Shown here: positions 38,374-51,578 of the stretch, piece after piece
Layout of the letters: each line of letters begins with the position of its first letter
Numbering within the stretch: position 1 is the first letter of the stretch
From: Membranipora membranacea
Lineage: Eukaryota; Bryozoa; Gymnolaemata; Cheilostomatida; Membraniporidae
Length of the DNA: 64,000 bases
Direction: 5' to 3'
Assembly (NCBI GenBank): GCA_914767715.1
Contig: OU612066.1
Coordinates: forward strand, 9,801,001-9,865,000
Made by a program: the position numbers and the translations under genes
Notes under the pieces: model-generated
Seen by the model: the letters and a program-made list of their open reading frames with translations, nothing else
What the model was told of the DNA's origin: nothing
Databases searched by the model: none

Positions 38374-39474
38374 ACCGCAATACAATGACAGTATCTGCAG
38401 GGCTACAACAAAAATCACTTCTTGACGACTAACTCCTTTGAGCAATGACTCATTTATGCTTCTATCGCAAAGTGATCGCGCCGGAATCGCAACTCAATCA
38501 ATAATGAATTTGTTAATTTAGGGGATTCCCATAGCAAAAAATTCCAATTTGCTTGGACCAAAATTTATGTTTTGCTGTTGACTCTTGTTGAGTGTTTGTA
38601 CATAGGGTGCCTTTTATTTAAATTGGTGCATTGATTAGTTTGTTATGATCAAGCGGGTACTGTAAAAAAAGTACATGACACTTTAACAATGAAATAGCGT
38701 TTCTAAATTACTTGAATATGGTAAGAAATGTGCCACAGCCCACAAAAATTAAGTAATCAGTATCACCAAATCATTACAGAATAATGGTGAGGGATCATTC
38801 CCCCACACAAAGAGGCAAATTACAAGCATTTTGCTGTTGATCTATGACATTGCTTTATAGAATGATGAATGCCTGGCGAGTGAGAAAAAAGTATTTCCTT
38901 TTGATTGAAATCTAAAATCGAAAATCAAACCATCGATCGAATGAATATTGGGAGGTATCTCTATATAGTGCAACTGTAAACAATTAGTCAAATGCAAAAA
39001 TGGTGCGCATAAGGATGAGCCTCCAAAAATCCTGGTTGGTTGCTTTATTTATTGTGTGAGGAGGAATTGAGCTGTGCTAGGGTTTTACATACCTAATAAA
39101 ACACTCTTCCTTATTTTGTTCTAATAATCTGCACTCAACGGCGTCACAATCTTATTCTGTCCTTTTGATATATATTTTTATAGTTCTACTTTGGCGTTGC
39201 CCCTTCTTGCACATTAAGTCAAGATCAAATCAAATGTAGAAAATGTGGTTCCTAATGGTAAGGCTAGCACTCTGGTAATTAAGATTCATGTACACCATAA
39301 TTTGCGCTGAGGAAGGGTGGTCATTCAAAGCAGGGTCATTATCATTTTTCTTTATTTCAATGATATCTTTACATACACAAATGTAACTATGTATTTGTGT
39401 GTGTTAGGGTTATTGTAACTTATCTGGCTCATTGTTAGGACTTAGCCTGGGCAGGCTGTCGTGTCGGGAGGTAA
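38374..39474. other. Region upstream of the TRIM gene
   Basis: About 1.1 kb with no recognisable gene. It should contain the TRIM promoter. A palindromic motif agcctgggcaggctgtcg at about 39443 also occurs near 38088, inside the TRIM first-exon flank. Confidence 0.35.
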
Positions 39475-39538
39475 GACTCGCCTTACCTGGCGAGACAATA
39501 TGCAGACGATTCCTCATTCTATCTGCCAGTACTCAAGC
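39475..39538 (+). pseudogene. LINE reverse transcriptase fragment, left part with the YADD catalytic motif
   Basis: Reading frame 39475-39538 contains QYADDSSFYLPVLK. YADD (39499-39510) is the catalytic motif of non-LTR retrotransposon reverse transcriptases. An in-frame stop lies directly upstream (39472-39474). The frame is broken at 39538 by the foldback element and resumes at 42423. Confidence 0.75.
39531..39538. repeat. Target-site duplication, left copy (ACTCAAGC)
   Basis: The identical 8 bp occurs at 42423-42430 on the other side of the foldback element. Confidence 0.85.
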
Positions 39539-42422
39539 CATAGACTTAATATACTACCTAGACAGGACAATGCTTATGCTTCACTGATCATAATGTGTCC
39601 CACTTAAATAGCATGACATGACGTAATTAGTTTGTGCTGTGAGCCATAGTTTACTATATACCATTCAATGAAATAATGTGAAAAATCGAGGGACGCTGGG
39701 CATGATATCAGCCCCTGTCCAGCCCCTTATTATTCAAACTCAAAGAAAATTGGTGAGTGTATGTAAAAGACCTTTCCGCACCAGATGCTATTCATAATTT
39801 GTCTCCAGAACCAAAACTTTTTATCATTGGCCAATAAACATTGAAATAAATACAGCCATTTACCCTCATCACTTCCTTCACCACTATAAAAATGTAAAGA
39901 ATACCTATAACACAATATCACAAATATTTTGTTTGATGGGCCAGATTTTATCACCACCACCATCATTGCTTTTTTCTTCAAAATTATTCCTAGTTGTGAC
40001 TGAACACAACCAGCTCAAAATTGATTGCAAAATTTATTGTCGCTTCACAAAGATGAATATATCTGTGCTGTAAATTGAGTATGAAGCTAGAGTATGTGAA
40101 AATAACTTTAAATTATTATACTTCAGGACTGTAGTCAAAATCTAATGGCCTTTACCGTGGCCAAACTTAATTTTGCCGATGCCGGTAAGGTTATTTGAGT
40201 TTATCAATGTGATATCGGCGTCAACATTGAATGTCAATTGCATCCTTGACCTATTCACAGAAATAGCAGTGTGAAAAAAAGTAGTTATTACAACAGGACA
40301 CGTCATCATCTGAGATAACGGAACTACATGTAATGATGAAGCTACAGAGGAAAAAGGATGGAAGCAGTGACTCTAATAATTTCAAAGACTGGAAAACAAA
40401 TGCTGGCCAAATGATCACCGGCATTTTTGTTAGACTCAGCTGAGAGGTGCGTGCTCATATGCATCACAGCTGCTCACAAGCACAAACCTCCGCAGCCTGC
40501 AATAAATTTTTGATGGTATGAGCTGAGGTTTAGTATGAATAAAGGCTAATAGTATGGAACCCCGTCTGAGCCACAAAATAACGTTGCTGAACCCTTTATT
40601 TAGACAGCCAGAGAAGTTTTTGAATTAATGAGCAGCAACAATCCCTTTGGCAATGACTAAAAAATCCCTCTGTAAGGAGACATTGTCAATTATACAGTAA
40701 TCACTGTTGAGTGTGCTGCACTATCTTGAGAAGTTTGGAGATGTCTGCAGGGCTTCACCTAGATCGAAACTGAAATAGTTTTTATGGCAATTATTAACTA
40801 TTGAATAAGAATAATGTGAATGTAACAATAAGAATAATAATAATGATCATTACAGGAATTGTACTTTTTGAATATCACTCGAATTGACATTCACTGTTGA
40901 AGCTGATATCACAGCGATAAACTTAAAAACTCAAATAACCTTACCAGCATCGGCAAAAATAAGTTTGGCCACGGTATTTCATTTTCCAGTTTTGGAAATT
41001 ATTAGTCACTGCTTCCATCCTTTTTCCTCTGGAGCTTCATCATTACATGTAGTTCCATTCTCTCAGATGATGACGTGTTCTGGTTAGGTTTAGCTTATTA
41101 TGACGATCATTGTATCAACAGGCGATAAGATTGGACTGGTACATGAAAATGAACATTTTAAATTCTCTTGTAGTATGGAAAAAGCTTTCGCATCCTGCAC
41201 TTTGGTGGGCGATAGATGGTATTTAGACGAGCAGAGGATACCTTTGCACAGCTGAAAACAACACGACTAAAAAAAGGATGGTCCTCATCGGACGCAATTT
41301 TGTTGAAAACAGTTTAAGACATCTCAGTAATAACTTTTTTTTTCACGCTGCTGATCTGTGTATAGGTCGGGGAGGCAATTGACATTCTATGTTGAAGCCG
41401 ATATCACATTTATAAACTCAAAGAACCTTACCGGCATCGGCAAAATTAAGTTTGGCCACGGTAAATGCCATTAGATTTTGACTGCAGAACTAAAGTATAA
41501 TAATTTTAAGTTATTGTCACATACTCTAGCTTCATCATACGTACTCCGGAACAACAGCTAACTGAAATTTGCATACTCATTTAACCGCACAGATCTATTC
41601 TTTCTTGTGAAGCGACAATAAAATTAGCAATCCATTTTGAGCAGACTGGTTGTGTTTAGTCACAACTACGAAGAATTTTAAAGAAAAAAATGATGATGGA
41701 GTGGTGCTGGTGCTTAGATCTGGCTCATCCAACAAAATATTTGTGATCTTGTGTTATAGGTATTCTTTACATTTTTATAGTAGTGATGGAAGTGCTGAGG
41801 GTAAATGGCTGTATTTATTTCAATGTTTATTGGCCAATGATTGTCTCTTTTCATAAAAAGTTTTGGTTCTGGAGACAAATTATGAATAGCATCTTGTGTG
41901 GAAAGGTCTTTTACATACACTCACCAATTTTCTTTGTGTTTGAATAATAAGGGGCTGGACAGGGGCTGATATCATGCCCAGCGTCCCTTGATTTTTCACA
42001 TTATTTCATTGAATGGTATATAGTAAACTATGGCTCACAGCCACTGAATTAGATTCTTCTCTTAGAATGGAAATAGTATCATAGCGTTATACGGTTAGGA
42101 CACTAAACACAGTGACCCATCTGACTGTTATCTGATTGGCTGTCCCTAGTAGCAAGAATAATTAGCCTGAGAAATTGTCTTGTTTACAAAATTGCAAACA
42201 GTAATTATACTCCATACAGTGTCGATGATTAGGGCATTTCTAGATTGCTACTAGGGACTGGCTATTTTTGCAAGCCCTTTGTTTTGCAAAAAAAAGCTAA
42301 TGATGCTATTCCAGATATGGAATTCAATGCTCACAGCACAAACTAATTACGTCATGTCGTGCTATTTAAGTGGGACAGTATTGAATGCTATTGGCCTGTC
42401 TAGGTAGTATATTAAGTCTATG
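39539..42422. mobile_element. 2.9-kb foldback DNA transposon with 8-bp TSD
   Basis: The element starts CATAGACTTAATATACTACC and ends with its reverse complement, flanked by the 8-bp direct repeat ACTCAAGC. The inverted arms are long: about 39539-40310 and about 41330-42422 (the latter enlarged by a nested insertion). They share blocks such as ggggctggacaggggctgat and tggccaaacttaattttgcc. A second inverted pair lies inside (about 40290-40420 versus 40960-41100). The gtggccaaactta-tttgccgatgc block occurs three times (near 40160, 40930 and 41430). The small ORFs in the two arms (sharing NKIFVILCYRYSLHFYS) are mirror copies, with no transposase domain. It is therefore non-autonomous. The 8-bp duplication fits hAT-type mobilisation. 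Confidence 0.85.
42041..42328. mobile_element. 288-bp MITE nested in the foldback right arm
   Basis: It interrupts the right arm relative to the left arm and is flanked by 8-bp direct repeats GCTCACAG at 42033-42040 and 42329-42336. The left arm of the foldback has this octamer once and no insertion. Ends are imperfectly inverted (CACTGAATTAG versus CATTGAATTCC). Internally gtccctagtagcaa pairs with ttgctactagggac. Confidence 0.8.
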
Positions 42423-43017
42423 ACTCAAGCAGTCAGAATTCACCATATTACCAGCTATACAACAGACACAAACATGGTCAGAGAAAAACAGCATGCAGAT
42501 AAATACTGGTAAAACTCATGTTATAAACTTTCACCTGAACCACCAGGTTGAGCATTGTGACCCTCTACAATTAGATGACAATATTAGTATAGAACCATCT
42601 AGCACTGTTAAATTTTTAGGCATTTTAGTTGACAACTTTTTGACTTTTATTGATCATGTTGAATTTTTAGTGGAAAAATGTAGTTCGAAATTGTTTTTAA
42701 TGAGACAGCTCAAACGATTGGGTATGAATGATGATGGGCTTAAAATATTACATACATTATCATCTGACATATAAGGGTAAACTGTAATGCTTGTTGTGAT
42801 GGGTTTTCCTACTCTATACCTGATTTTGATCACATATATGGCATTCAACGTGCGTGCGGAAAATACATTTGTTTTGTTTCAGCAATGGAACCATCTGTTT
42901 GTTCATTCTACCACGAGGCAGAGCATATCTAAAAATCCCATAATACCTTTTCTATCATTATTTAAACAAAAAACATTAACACACTCTCCGGTGAGCAAAC
43001 TAGCTGGTCGCTAATAA
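42423..43017 (+). pseudogene. LINE reverse transcriptase fragment, right part
   Basis: This continues the frame of the YADD fragment after the second copy of the 8-bp duplication. It carries W-EKNSMQINTGKTHVINF and VKFLGILVDNFLTF followed by H-E-LV-KCSSKLF, the palm/thumb region typical of Jockey/CR1/L2-type reverse transcriptases. A stop at 42772-42774 and later frame changes mark decay (IQRACGKY appears in another frame). The endonuclease and 5' part are absent. It is a dead, truncated LINE copy used as landing site by the foldback. Confidence 0.75.
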
Positions 43018-43373
43018 AACCAAGAAAAGTTATACAAAACTCTTATCAAGTTGAAAACTGAACGGGCTGAAAAGTATTCATCATCATATTCATAAATAAG
43101 TGTTGGGGGAAATGAAAGTCATGCTCTTAGTGTTGTTATATAATAACTCTATGAATGTGCCTATCTATAACGTGCATGTTTGGCTGCTTCCCCTTGAACC
43201 GCCGGCGGCTCACCAAAAGAATTGAAGCGACTCGGAATGCAGGCAAAATGGAACCAATCCAAATTCAATCATTACTGCGGAGCCTACCAATGCACATGTT
43301 ATTATATAATACTATCACTATAGCTGAATCCGTAAGAAAATATAATACACAACAGAAACTAAATTATAGCCGG

Positions 43374-46300
43374 CTAATTTGGGAAATGATCTGATTCCTT
43401 GCTAGGGTAATCATATGAAAGGGGTCTGAAAGCAGGTAGAAGAAAAACAACGGTAATGATGATCATAGCTATGACAAAAACCAGAAAGAAAAATCTGTCA
43501 TAAACTTTTCCGACGGCTCTCCACTCTTCCTTCATAAATTCACTGGTGGTGGTTTCAATCCTTCGGCTCTCATACTCGCTCAAACACTCTATAATCTGCT
43601 GTAAATGATTGTCTATGACTTGAAGTACTTTGGTGTTTGCAGTGTTTGAGTCACCACGAGACAGCTCAAATTTAGGGCAATCGCTGTCAGGGGTCAAAGG
43701 TGACCTTCCATTGCTCTTAGGCAGAGTGTCATGAATTGAACTTCCGCCATTTAGCAGTTTCAGTTTGACTGTCGAAGAGGTTGTGCTTAGTCGGTTTGAC
43801 CATGTGTTGCTTCCTGAGCGTTGAGCTTTGTTAGGGAGGTGAATACCTGTTCCATGAGTGTACTTGAGTTGTTTGAGGAAAACTGCCCGGGCAAGGAAAT
43901 CAAATGTGAATCTCCTGAGTGCGTAGGGGATGGCAACTTCTCCTCGGTGATGAAGTTGACTGATGAATATGGTGCACATGATTGAAAAAGTTACAACACC
44001 TGTGACGACTGATATATACAAACCTACAAAGAAAAATGCAACACAATCTATACAGGCCTATTTTGACTCCCTTCCATAATCTTCAAGAGTTGTGCTCTTG
44101 TATAAAAAGGGGAAACAACTCTATGTTCAGCATGAGGGCCGAGAGAAGCAAGGGTAAATACTTCAAAAAGAAACGAAATTGAAAGCAGTGATCATGAGAT
44201 GTTCATTGGAATGGCAAAAGCCAAATAATTCAGGGTACAGTCATAATCATTTATGACTTACTGATGATGGGTACAGAATCTGACCGGCGTGGTATGCTCT
44301 CAGCCACGATCAGCTGAAACACAGTGAAGCTGAGAAGCAGTGTGATGCCCAGTGATATCTTCTCTCCTGAATCTGGAGGTACGCAGAACGTGAACGTGGC
44401 CAGCATGGAGAGAATCACACAAGGCATGATGATGTTCACTATGTAGTAGAGACTCTTCCTCTCTATCCAGATATGGAAGTAGAGAGAGGGATAGGAGACA
44501 TTTCCGCAGCACTCATATACCACCTCAGTCCTGGTAAAATAAAACAACATCAAAAACTGTCAGCACAAACTACAAGATCATTTTAATTTTTTTATTCAGT
44601 GACTGCGATATGTCAAATTTTATCATGTTTTATCAGAGCATCCCTTATAAAAAATTTTATGTCTCAGCGAACGAGGCAAATACTTACAAAACATACTTAC
44701 ATACGAAATAATATATATAATATATATAATATCTAATAATAATATTGTCTGCATATCGGTGGTTAATAAAGTTCATAATATATAATTGTTTACAGACTGA
44801 AAAGCTTAACCAAAAATGAGTTGCCGAAAGTAATAAGAAGTTAAAACGAACTCAACCGACCTGTTGACTTTTGTTTCATAGATTGCCCACTCAGCGCTCC
44901 TCCGGTAACTGTCCATCACTATGAGATTTGATGAGTTTATTAAATTCATCTCCCCAATGTTATATGCCCAGTTTGTCAAGTGAAGATAACATCTGCAATG
45001 AATGATTTAAAAAGCATAAACATATAATTTTACACTGTAAAATTGATATGTTGGCGGACATAAACAAATTACCTCTCGGACACCGATATAAATACTTATT
45101 TATATGTATATGTTTACAAGACAAGACGCGACAGCGTTATACAATTTCATCGTCTTGTCCTTCAATTCAGGCCTTTACTGTCCACACAAATACCTTGTAT
45201 TATTTTTTTATCATATTGTCTGTGCATGCTGGTCTCATATGTTACACCAGTTTATAACCTGATTAACAGAAGAAGGTTGATGATAGTTCTGGTGGTAGTA
45301 GTTGTTGACAGTGTATGCAGCTCCGCTTCTGGCCAATGTGTTGGCTCTGATTGGGTGGAGTAAAATCCCCAAACAATCGAAGCCTAGGCTACTCCCTTAT
45401 TTAATTATCTGAGAAGAGAGATATGAGCATCCCAGAAAAGAATAGTTCTCTTACTTACGTTTGCCTGTCAAATGGAAAATATCTGATATCCAGTTCACAG
45501 GTTGTGTAGTAAGTCCCTCCAGGTACCCATAAGACAGAGCCATCACTGTACACCACACATCGGAACTCATTCTTTATCATAGATGTGTGATAAATCGATG
45601 CACTGCAAAACAAAACTTTAGTAAAGCAAAGATAAAACACTGGTGTTCTATTGCGTACTGGCCTAGCCTTGTCACGCCGCTACTTTTGTTTAGCCGTGTG
45701 ACAAGGCTAGTACTTGCCTAGGTAGCTTTCTTTACTTTTGGATTTAAAAGGGGAAAAAATATCAATTGATAACCTTTGGCCCTTATTCAGAGACACTTAA
45801 GTCAAAGATTGAAGGTGAACGACGAATAAAACACATTGTCTACATTATAAAAAGCTATGAAATGCTAGTTCAGTTTATGTTTCATAATATTCTGAGAAAG
45901 GAAGCAGTATAAGCCTGAAGCTGAAATTGGGGAATATTTTGTATTAATAGATTTAACAGTTATAGTAGTGTAGCATGTGAAGGGTGCGCCCGTAAACAAA
46001 GCTGATACACCATAAAATATGTCCTTGGACAAGTGGAGAAGTTTGGATTTATTACTCCTGCCTGTGGAAATAAATTGACAAAACCCATAGTAACAGCAAT
46101 TCTCATGCTATGTATTGCCTAGTATCTTGAACAATCTACACGGTTACACTAATAGTAGTAACTAAATCTGATATATGTTATGGGTTTATTAGGTGTATTT
46201 TTGATTTTATACCCACTGTTCACTACCAGGATTATTGCTGAAAGCATATGAAAAATAATGAAGGTTTACAGTAATACAAATGCAATGCATGAGCAGTTGG

Positions 46301-49300
46301 ATGTCATGCTAAGCTTTTTTTCAATCACTATATTGCTAAAAAAAATTAAGAGTTGTCTACACCTCAGAAAAGAGGAGATGATTTCGCTTCATTTTATTCT
46401 CTCACCACTCATTTGTATTACAAAGCAAAGCCATGCCAGAGGCGTGGCTCAAAGCAATCATGCATAAATGAAGCAGATGGATTAAAACAGCATGAGAAGC
46501 AGCGGGTAAAATAACTACCTATACCTGTTGAGGAATCCTATGTCCGGTAACCATAACTCCTTAGATGGTATAACTGTACTTGTCCTGTTGAATTTTGTGG
46601 CATTCCACTTTAATCGATCATCCAACCACTCCTGAATCACAAATGAGAAAATGAACAATGTGATGCCAACGTATATTATCTGGAGAAGATTTTCCTATGT
46701 AAATTTTTACATAGCCATATCTACTAATATAGTCAATTGATTGGCTTGCATCGATGACATCATTTACGTCAGTGACCTTGGGCTGATAAAAGTGGGTGCA
46801 GAGAAAAATAAAGAGCATAAGTTTTCACATTTCTTTGAGATTGTGACCTGTGACCAGTGATTCCTTCACAATAAAACCAGTGAAATCAAGCTCGGTTTGT
46901 CAAAAATTTCTCACCAAATAATTTGAGTAAGAATTTGTTATGTTGGTATACAGTTGCAAAGCCTGCAATCTAGCAGAACACAAGTGTACCACCAATGTTA
47001 GGGTTTGAACAAAGCTGGAACTTAAACTGGGCCTTTACTAGAACGTTCATCAAAAAACAATGACATTGAATTTTAGTTGCCTCAACTTTCTGTTGTTCCA
47101 AAGTGCACGATGAACGGAAACTATGTGTTTGACTGTTTGACCATGAGACTGAGAGTAAGGTGTATAAAACATACGCAATCACTTACGGTTGTTTGAATGG
47201 GAATCAGATTTGTGTGTGCATGTTCCCACTTAATTTTCATAATTATCTAATGGCAATTACAATAATATGATGTCAAGAATTGTAATTACAAACTCAGTTG
47301 ACCGTAAGAGTTAATGCAAAGCCAATCGGATATAGATTTAAAAAGGCCTTGTTTGCGTGAGATTTGGTTGCACATTTGATTGTCACCTTTAGACAAAGGA
47401 AAGAACAATAAAAAAAGGATATGTTGATGTTGGTCATATCCTATATATCAGTAATGCATCATAGATCACGCAATCTCAAACACATAATAATAACTGTAAA
47501 CTGAAATTGTAAATTTGTAATTCAGACACGAAATCATGCAGATTCTGTATTAAAATCTATTTTCTTTGACATATGTGACGAATGATTGCTGGATGAAAGC
47601 AAAACCACAAAACTAAGTTGCTAAATAAAGTAGCACAAAAAGAAGTATAACATTGCAAGTGATACAAAAAAAGGATAATCCTAGAGGAAAAATAATTTGA
47701 ATGGTCTGATTATGCCAATTAGCCTTGTATAGGCTCCGATTGGTCAGGTGGAGTTGGGGACCCCAACCCCACCATTCAGAGCCAACGCAACAGTGATATA
47801 AGGCAACAAAGTTTAAAAGTAGTATCTATGCTCAAATCAAAATAGTTTTAGCATTCAAACAAAATTGAAAATTTGATGGAAGAAGGTATAGATGGATTAA
47901 AACCATTTGGCTTCCATGTTGATTCAGATAAACATTTGTATCATTCAAGGCCAATTTCAATCATTATTTTTGTGCTGGTGGTATTTCCTTGCAATCAAAA
48001 ACAACTATCGCATGCTAATAAATTTGTAATTAAAACTGGTTGATGGTCAAACACAAATCTGCAACATAAGTGAGCATCTTAATAAATCTGTGCTCATTTA
48101 AATTGGCTATTCAAGTTCAAAAGTGTGGGTTAAAGATGTTTAGCTGATGCTGTATTAAGACCAGCAGGTGAGGGTATAATATTTCATCGGTCTTCGATAT
48201 TATTCAGCTTCAGTGCTCCAGGTAAAGGAAATGGTAACGCTCAGCTTCAGCTTCAGGCAATTCGGCTTTATTTAGTTCTCCGAACTCTGATATGAGCTCC
48301 ATTTATTATTTATTTATCTCAATGGCCAATCCACCGGTGAATTTGAGAAGTGAAATGGATTTAAGTGCGTTCGGATATTCACAATCCTTGAATCAATAAC
48401 TTAATGAAAAAAGTTGAGTCCATTTGTTTTTTCTATTCCACGTGCATCTAAACATACAAGCCACTCGATGAATTATAAATGACCATAGAGACTTTCTCTG
48501 AATTAAGTGTTATAAATTCAGAATTACGCTTCCCTTTCCACTTGACTCACTTCGCTCAGTGCCATGAATATTCCTGTGAGGTAAACTGCTCTACCTGTTT
48601 ATCTAATAATAGATTTATCTGGCTAAGCGGACTAGCCCCTTTTGAGATTAACATGCTCGTGTAATTCAATATCCTTTATTGCTGATTTGATGAGGAGGGG
48701 CCAGACATTGAATATTCTTATAAATAATAACTGCAGTATCAATGGTAAAATTTTTGTAGAAATGATACACGTGTCAAGAAGCACGACCCACTACAACTGA
48801 ACAAAAATTCAAAGGGTAGATTTTCTATTACAGACTGAGTTCCAGTGCAGAGAAGACTTAAAAGGTGCTCAAACATATCCAAATAAACGCTGAACATATG
48901 CTATAAAATCCTAAATGGTATTATGTATAACCAGATTTCAGGACACACCCCCACAGGAAACACCCTCAGGACACATCCCTACAACATTAACTTAGTATCT
49001 CCTTCATACCACCTGGTTCTGTGTGGACAAATAACACCTTGTGTGGTGTCATGTATAATGTCAAAGTTTGACGCTCTCTTGAGAAGGGCAATGACCACTC
49101 ACTAGTCGACTAATACTCAACAAAGGTAACACCTAAATCCCAGCAGGTAACTGTAAGAAATTCCTATACAGTGACCTGACAAGGTATACCCAGGAAAAAT
49201 GTGATCCAACAGACTATAACATACTGTAAATCAAACTACTAAGACCAACGCCTACATACCACTTGGAACCATCCAGAAGATGTGAGCATCTGATTTTTCT

Positions 49301-51578
49301 CATCCTGCAAACAGAAAAGTATTATTATACGGATGGCGCAGAGAAGACAAACCATCTACTTTGCAACTATTTTGGACAGAACTCTTTTGAGGTTGGGGGA
49401 ATGATTACGGGTTGGTCAAAATAATGTTGTGATAATTTTCCTAACACCTAACATGACTAACTACTAACCAGGCTATGAAGTTGAACGAGGGTGTATCCTA
49501 CTTTCACTGTCAGCGCCTGGTCATTAACTCTAGATATAACTCTATTATCATATCCGTGTAGAATCTCTTTGAGTAGGTCACCATCAGGACTGTCTACTGC
49601 AAAATAAGTTCAATATTCATTAAAGATATTTTGTGATATTCTTATCACAGGGCGGACGACATCCGGGTCCGGTTTGGCAACCAACTGAAGAAACATCACC
49701 AATAATGAGGTTTACAAATCCTTCGAGTATGTAATGGCATTGTGTGTCTAATGATGCCATGTGGGTTAACAGGCGCCGTAACAGCAGGTCGTCTGGTCAC
49801 TGATTATCACAGGTCCAGAAAAGAGAGGCTATCACAGGTCCACAGAACGAAGGCTATCACAGGTCCACTGACCAGAGTCTATCACAATATAATATCTCTA
49901 TTGGAGCCTTCTCAAAGATTGAGCACTATTCACACCGAGGCCTTGTTCTTTGAAAATTCCACCACATAAAAAGATAATTGAAAAACAGATATTATTATTT
50001 ACTTAGACTTATTAACTGTACCATACTAGCAAATTATCCTGCTCAAAGGAAGCCACCATTGATATCATCTATCTTTGTGATACCGGTGATTTGATATTTT
50101 ATCACAGGCACATACATTGTGATACCATTCGAGTCATGTCAAACTTTTAACTTGAGATGAAGAGCTAATCAGTTAAAAACTTCCCTCCCTCCCTTCCAAA
50201 GAATCATTCAATCAAATCAGAACAATGTAGAACTCAAAGATTTCCAAAACATAGCTCTGTCATTTGAAGATAACATAACTCAATAGCCTAAACTCTCATC
50301 ATCAAAATAGAAATGCGTGGTTTGTAGGATTGGAGCTCTGCAGAGTTTGTCATTAGTAGTATTATCGCATGGTTTATATTAAATCATATTTAATATCACT
50401 ATTAATTCCTAAGCTATGGACAAATATAGGTACACTTTACAGAAATGTATGAGCTTGCATGATGACCATACATTTGTGGTGATGAATTGATCAAACCCAA
50501 GGCATCAGCTAATTTGTGTTTGTATAAACGCCCTGAAGGCTAAGCAAATTTAGAGCTGTTCCTGGATGCTGAAAATATACTATTGCCAACAGCAAATTTA
50601 CATATGAGAAATCATAAAACCTTGAGCTAATCCACCATCCAGGACTGTCATTCCAAACCATCTATGCATCGAATGTAAATAAACTGTAGTACTTTAAGGC
50701 AATTCTATGCACAGAAAATAGAGGGTTATTCGAATATGGTCCCAGGCTAAAATACACAAAGTTACAAATTTCACGCTGCAATCTGTTTAGGGATCAGGTA
50801 ACAAGATTAAATATAAATCATTTGGGATTGCGATGGCCAAAGTCTGGCTGCGGAAACAATATTGGCCAGGGTCCCTATGGTACAAAATAACTCAATTATT
50901 GTATCACAAATGAGCCGTGAAACTCTCGGTTGAAACTCTGTGATCGCTTACAGTTGAAGCCCCTCATAAATTAATTCAATATTCTTATTATATAACTATC
51001 TCTCTACTATACGTTAACGAGCAAGAAAGAAGTACATAATATGATATTTTACACACTGTGACACACTGTGACACACTGTGACACACTGTGTCACACTGTG
51101 ACACACCAATTGCCATTAAGGTCACAGGACTGTCATAGATTTACCAGGTCAACCTTCAACAAAGTGGGATAAAAACCCTGGTGGAGTAAAGTTTTCGCAG
51201 GAGGAAAAGCTTGCCAATTCGCCCATGCTTGAAATAGCTAAAGTTGAGACTAGCTAAAATTTAGTCAGCCTCTTAGCTTTATAGACCCACCTCACCCAGA
51301 TAGCTGAGATTTAGTGCTTGCTAACACTAAGCCGCCCCAACAAGCTCGTCGAGGAAAAACAAAACTAAATTCATTTTTGTCTTGCCTCGTAGAAAATAAT
51401 TAAAAGAGATACATAAACTGTTTCTAATTGACATCTCACACAAAAAGGATAAAACTTCTCCCCTCACAATAAGAAGACGTCATAACAACTTACTGAAGTT
51501 TGTAGCCAGTATTACCATATTCTTATCCAATAACGCTAATACCAGCACCATCAGCACAGCAGTGAGGTATTTATCCAT
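43374..51578 (-). CDS. Nicotinic acetylcholine receptor subunit, alpha type (Cys-loop ligand-gated cation channel)
   Basis: Complete eight-exon gene encoding 519 aa: 51494-51578, 49469-49596, 49260-49304, 46525-46631, 45459-45602, 44861-44992, 44262-44530, 43374-44023. The first exon gives a hydrophobic signal peptide. The ligand-binding domain includes the Cys-loop C157-(13)-C171 (CELDIRYFPFDRQTC) and loop B Trp178 (LTNWAYN). It also has loop C with Tyr219, the vicinal C221-C222 pair that defines alpha subunits, and Tyr227. M1 is about 244-262. M2 (EKISLGITLLLSFTVFQLIV) has Glu at -1' (E270), predicting cation selectivity, and Leu at 9'. M3 is about 305-330 and M4 about 481-501, with a roughly 150-residue M3-M4 loop. 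Loop A reads WLPDIGFLN, so the usual aromatic (WxPDxxLYN) is replaced by Leu. It should form pentameric acetylcholine-gated channels at the plasma membrane. A 5-codon upstream ORF overlaps the start. Confidence 0.95.
45663..45710. repeat. Inverted repeat, 13-bp arms (ctagccttgtcac)
   Basis: Perfect 13-bp arms separated by 22 bases. The same arm sequence occurs at about 23110 (gtgtgacaaggctag), so it is probably the end of a small dispersed MITE. It lies in an nAChR intron. Confidence 0.5.
49803..49886. repeat. Short tandem repeat, units of about 29 bp containing ctatcacaggtcca
   Basis: Three to four imperfect copies of an ordered block (ctatcacaggtcca plus a variable half) in the nAChR intron upstream of exon 2. 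Confidence 0.65.
51052..51107. repeat. 10-bp minisatellite (acactgtgac)
   Basis: About five copies of the palindrome-rich unit acactgtgac in the first nAChR intron. Confidence 0.85.

Noticed and set aside
38373-38445. Upstream Met at 38445 extending the TRIM protein by 24 residues
   Set aside because: It would add a hydrophobic leader before a cytosolic RING finger. The Met at 38373 gives the usual short N-terminus. It is not formally excluded.
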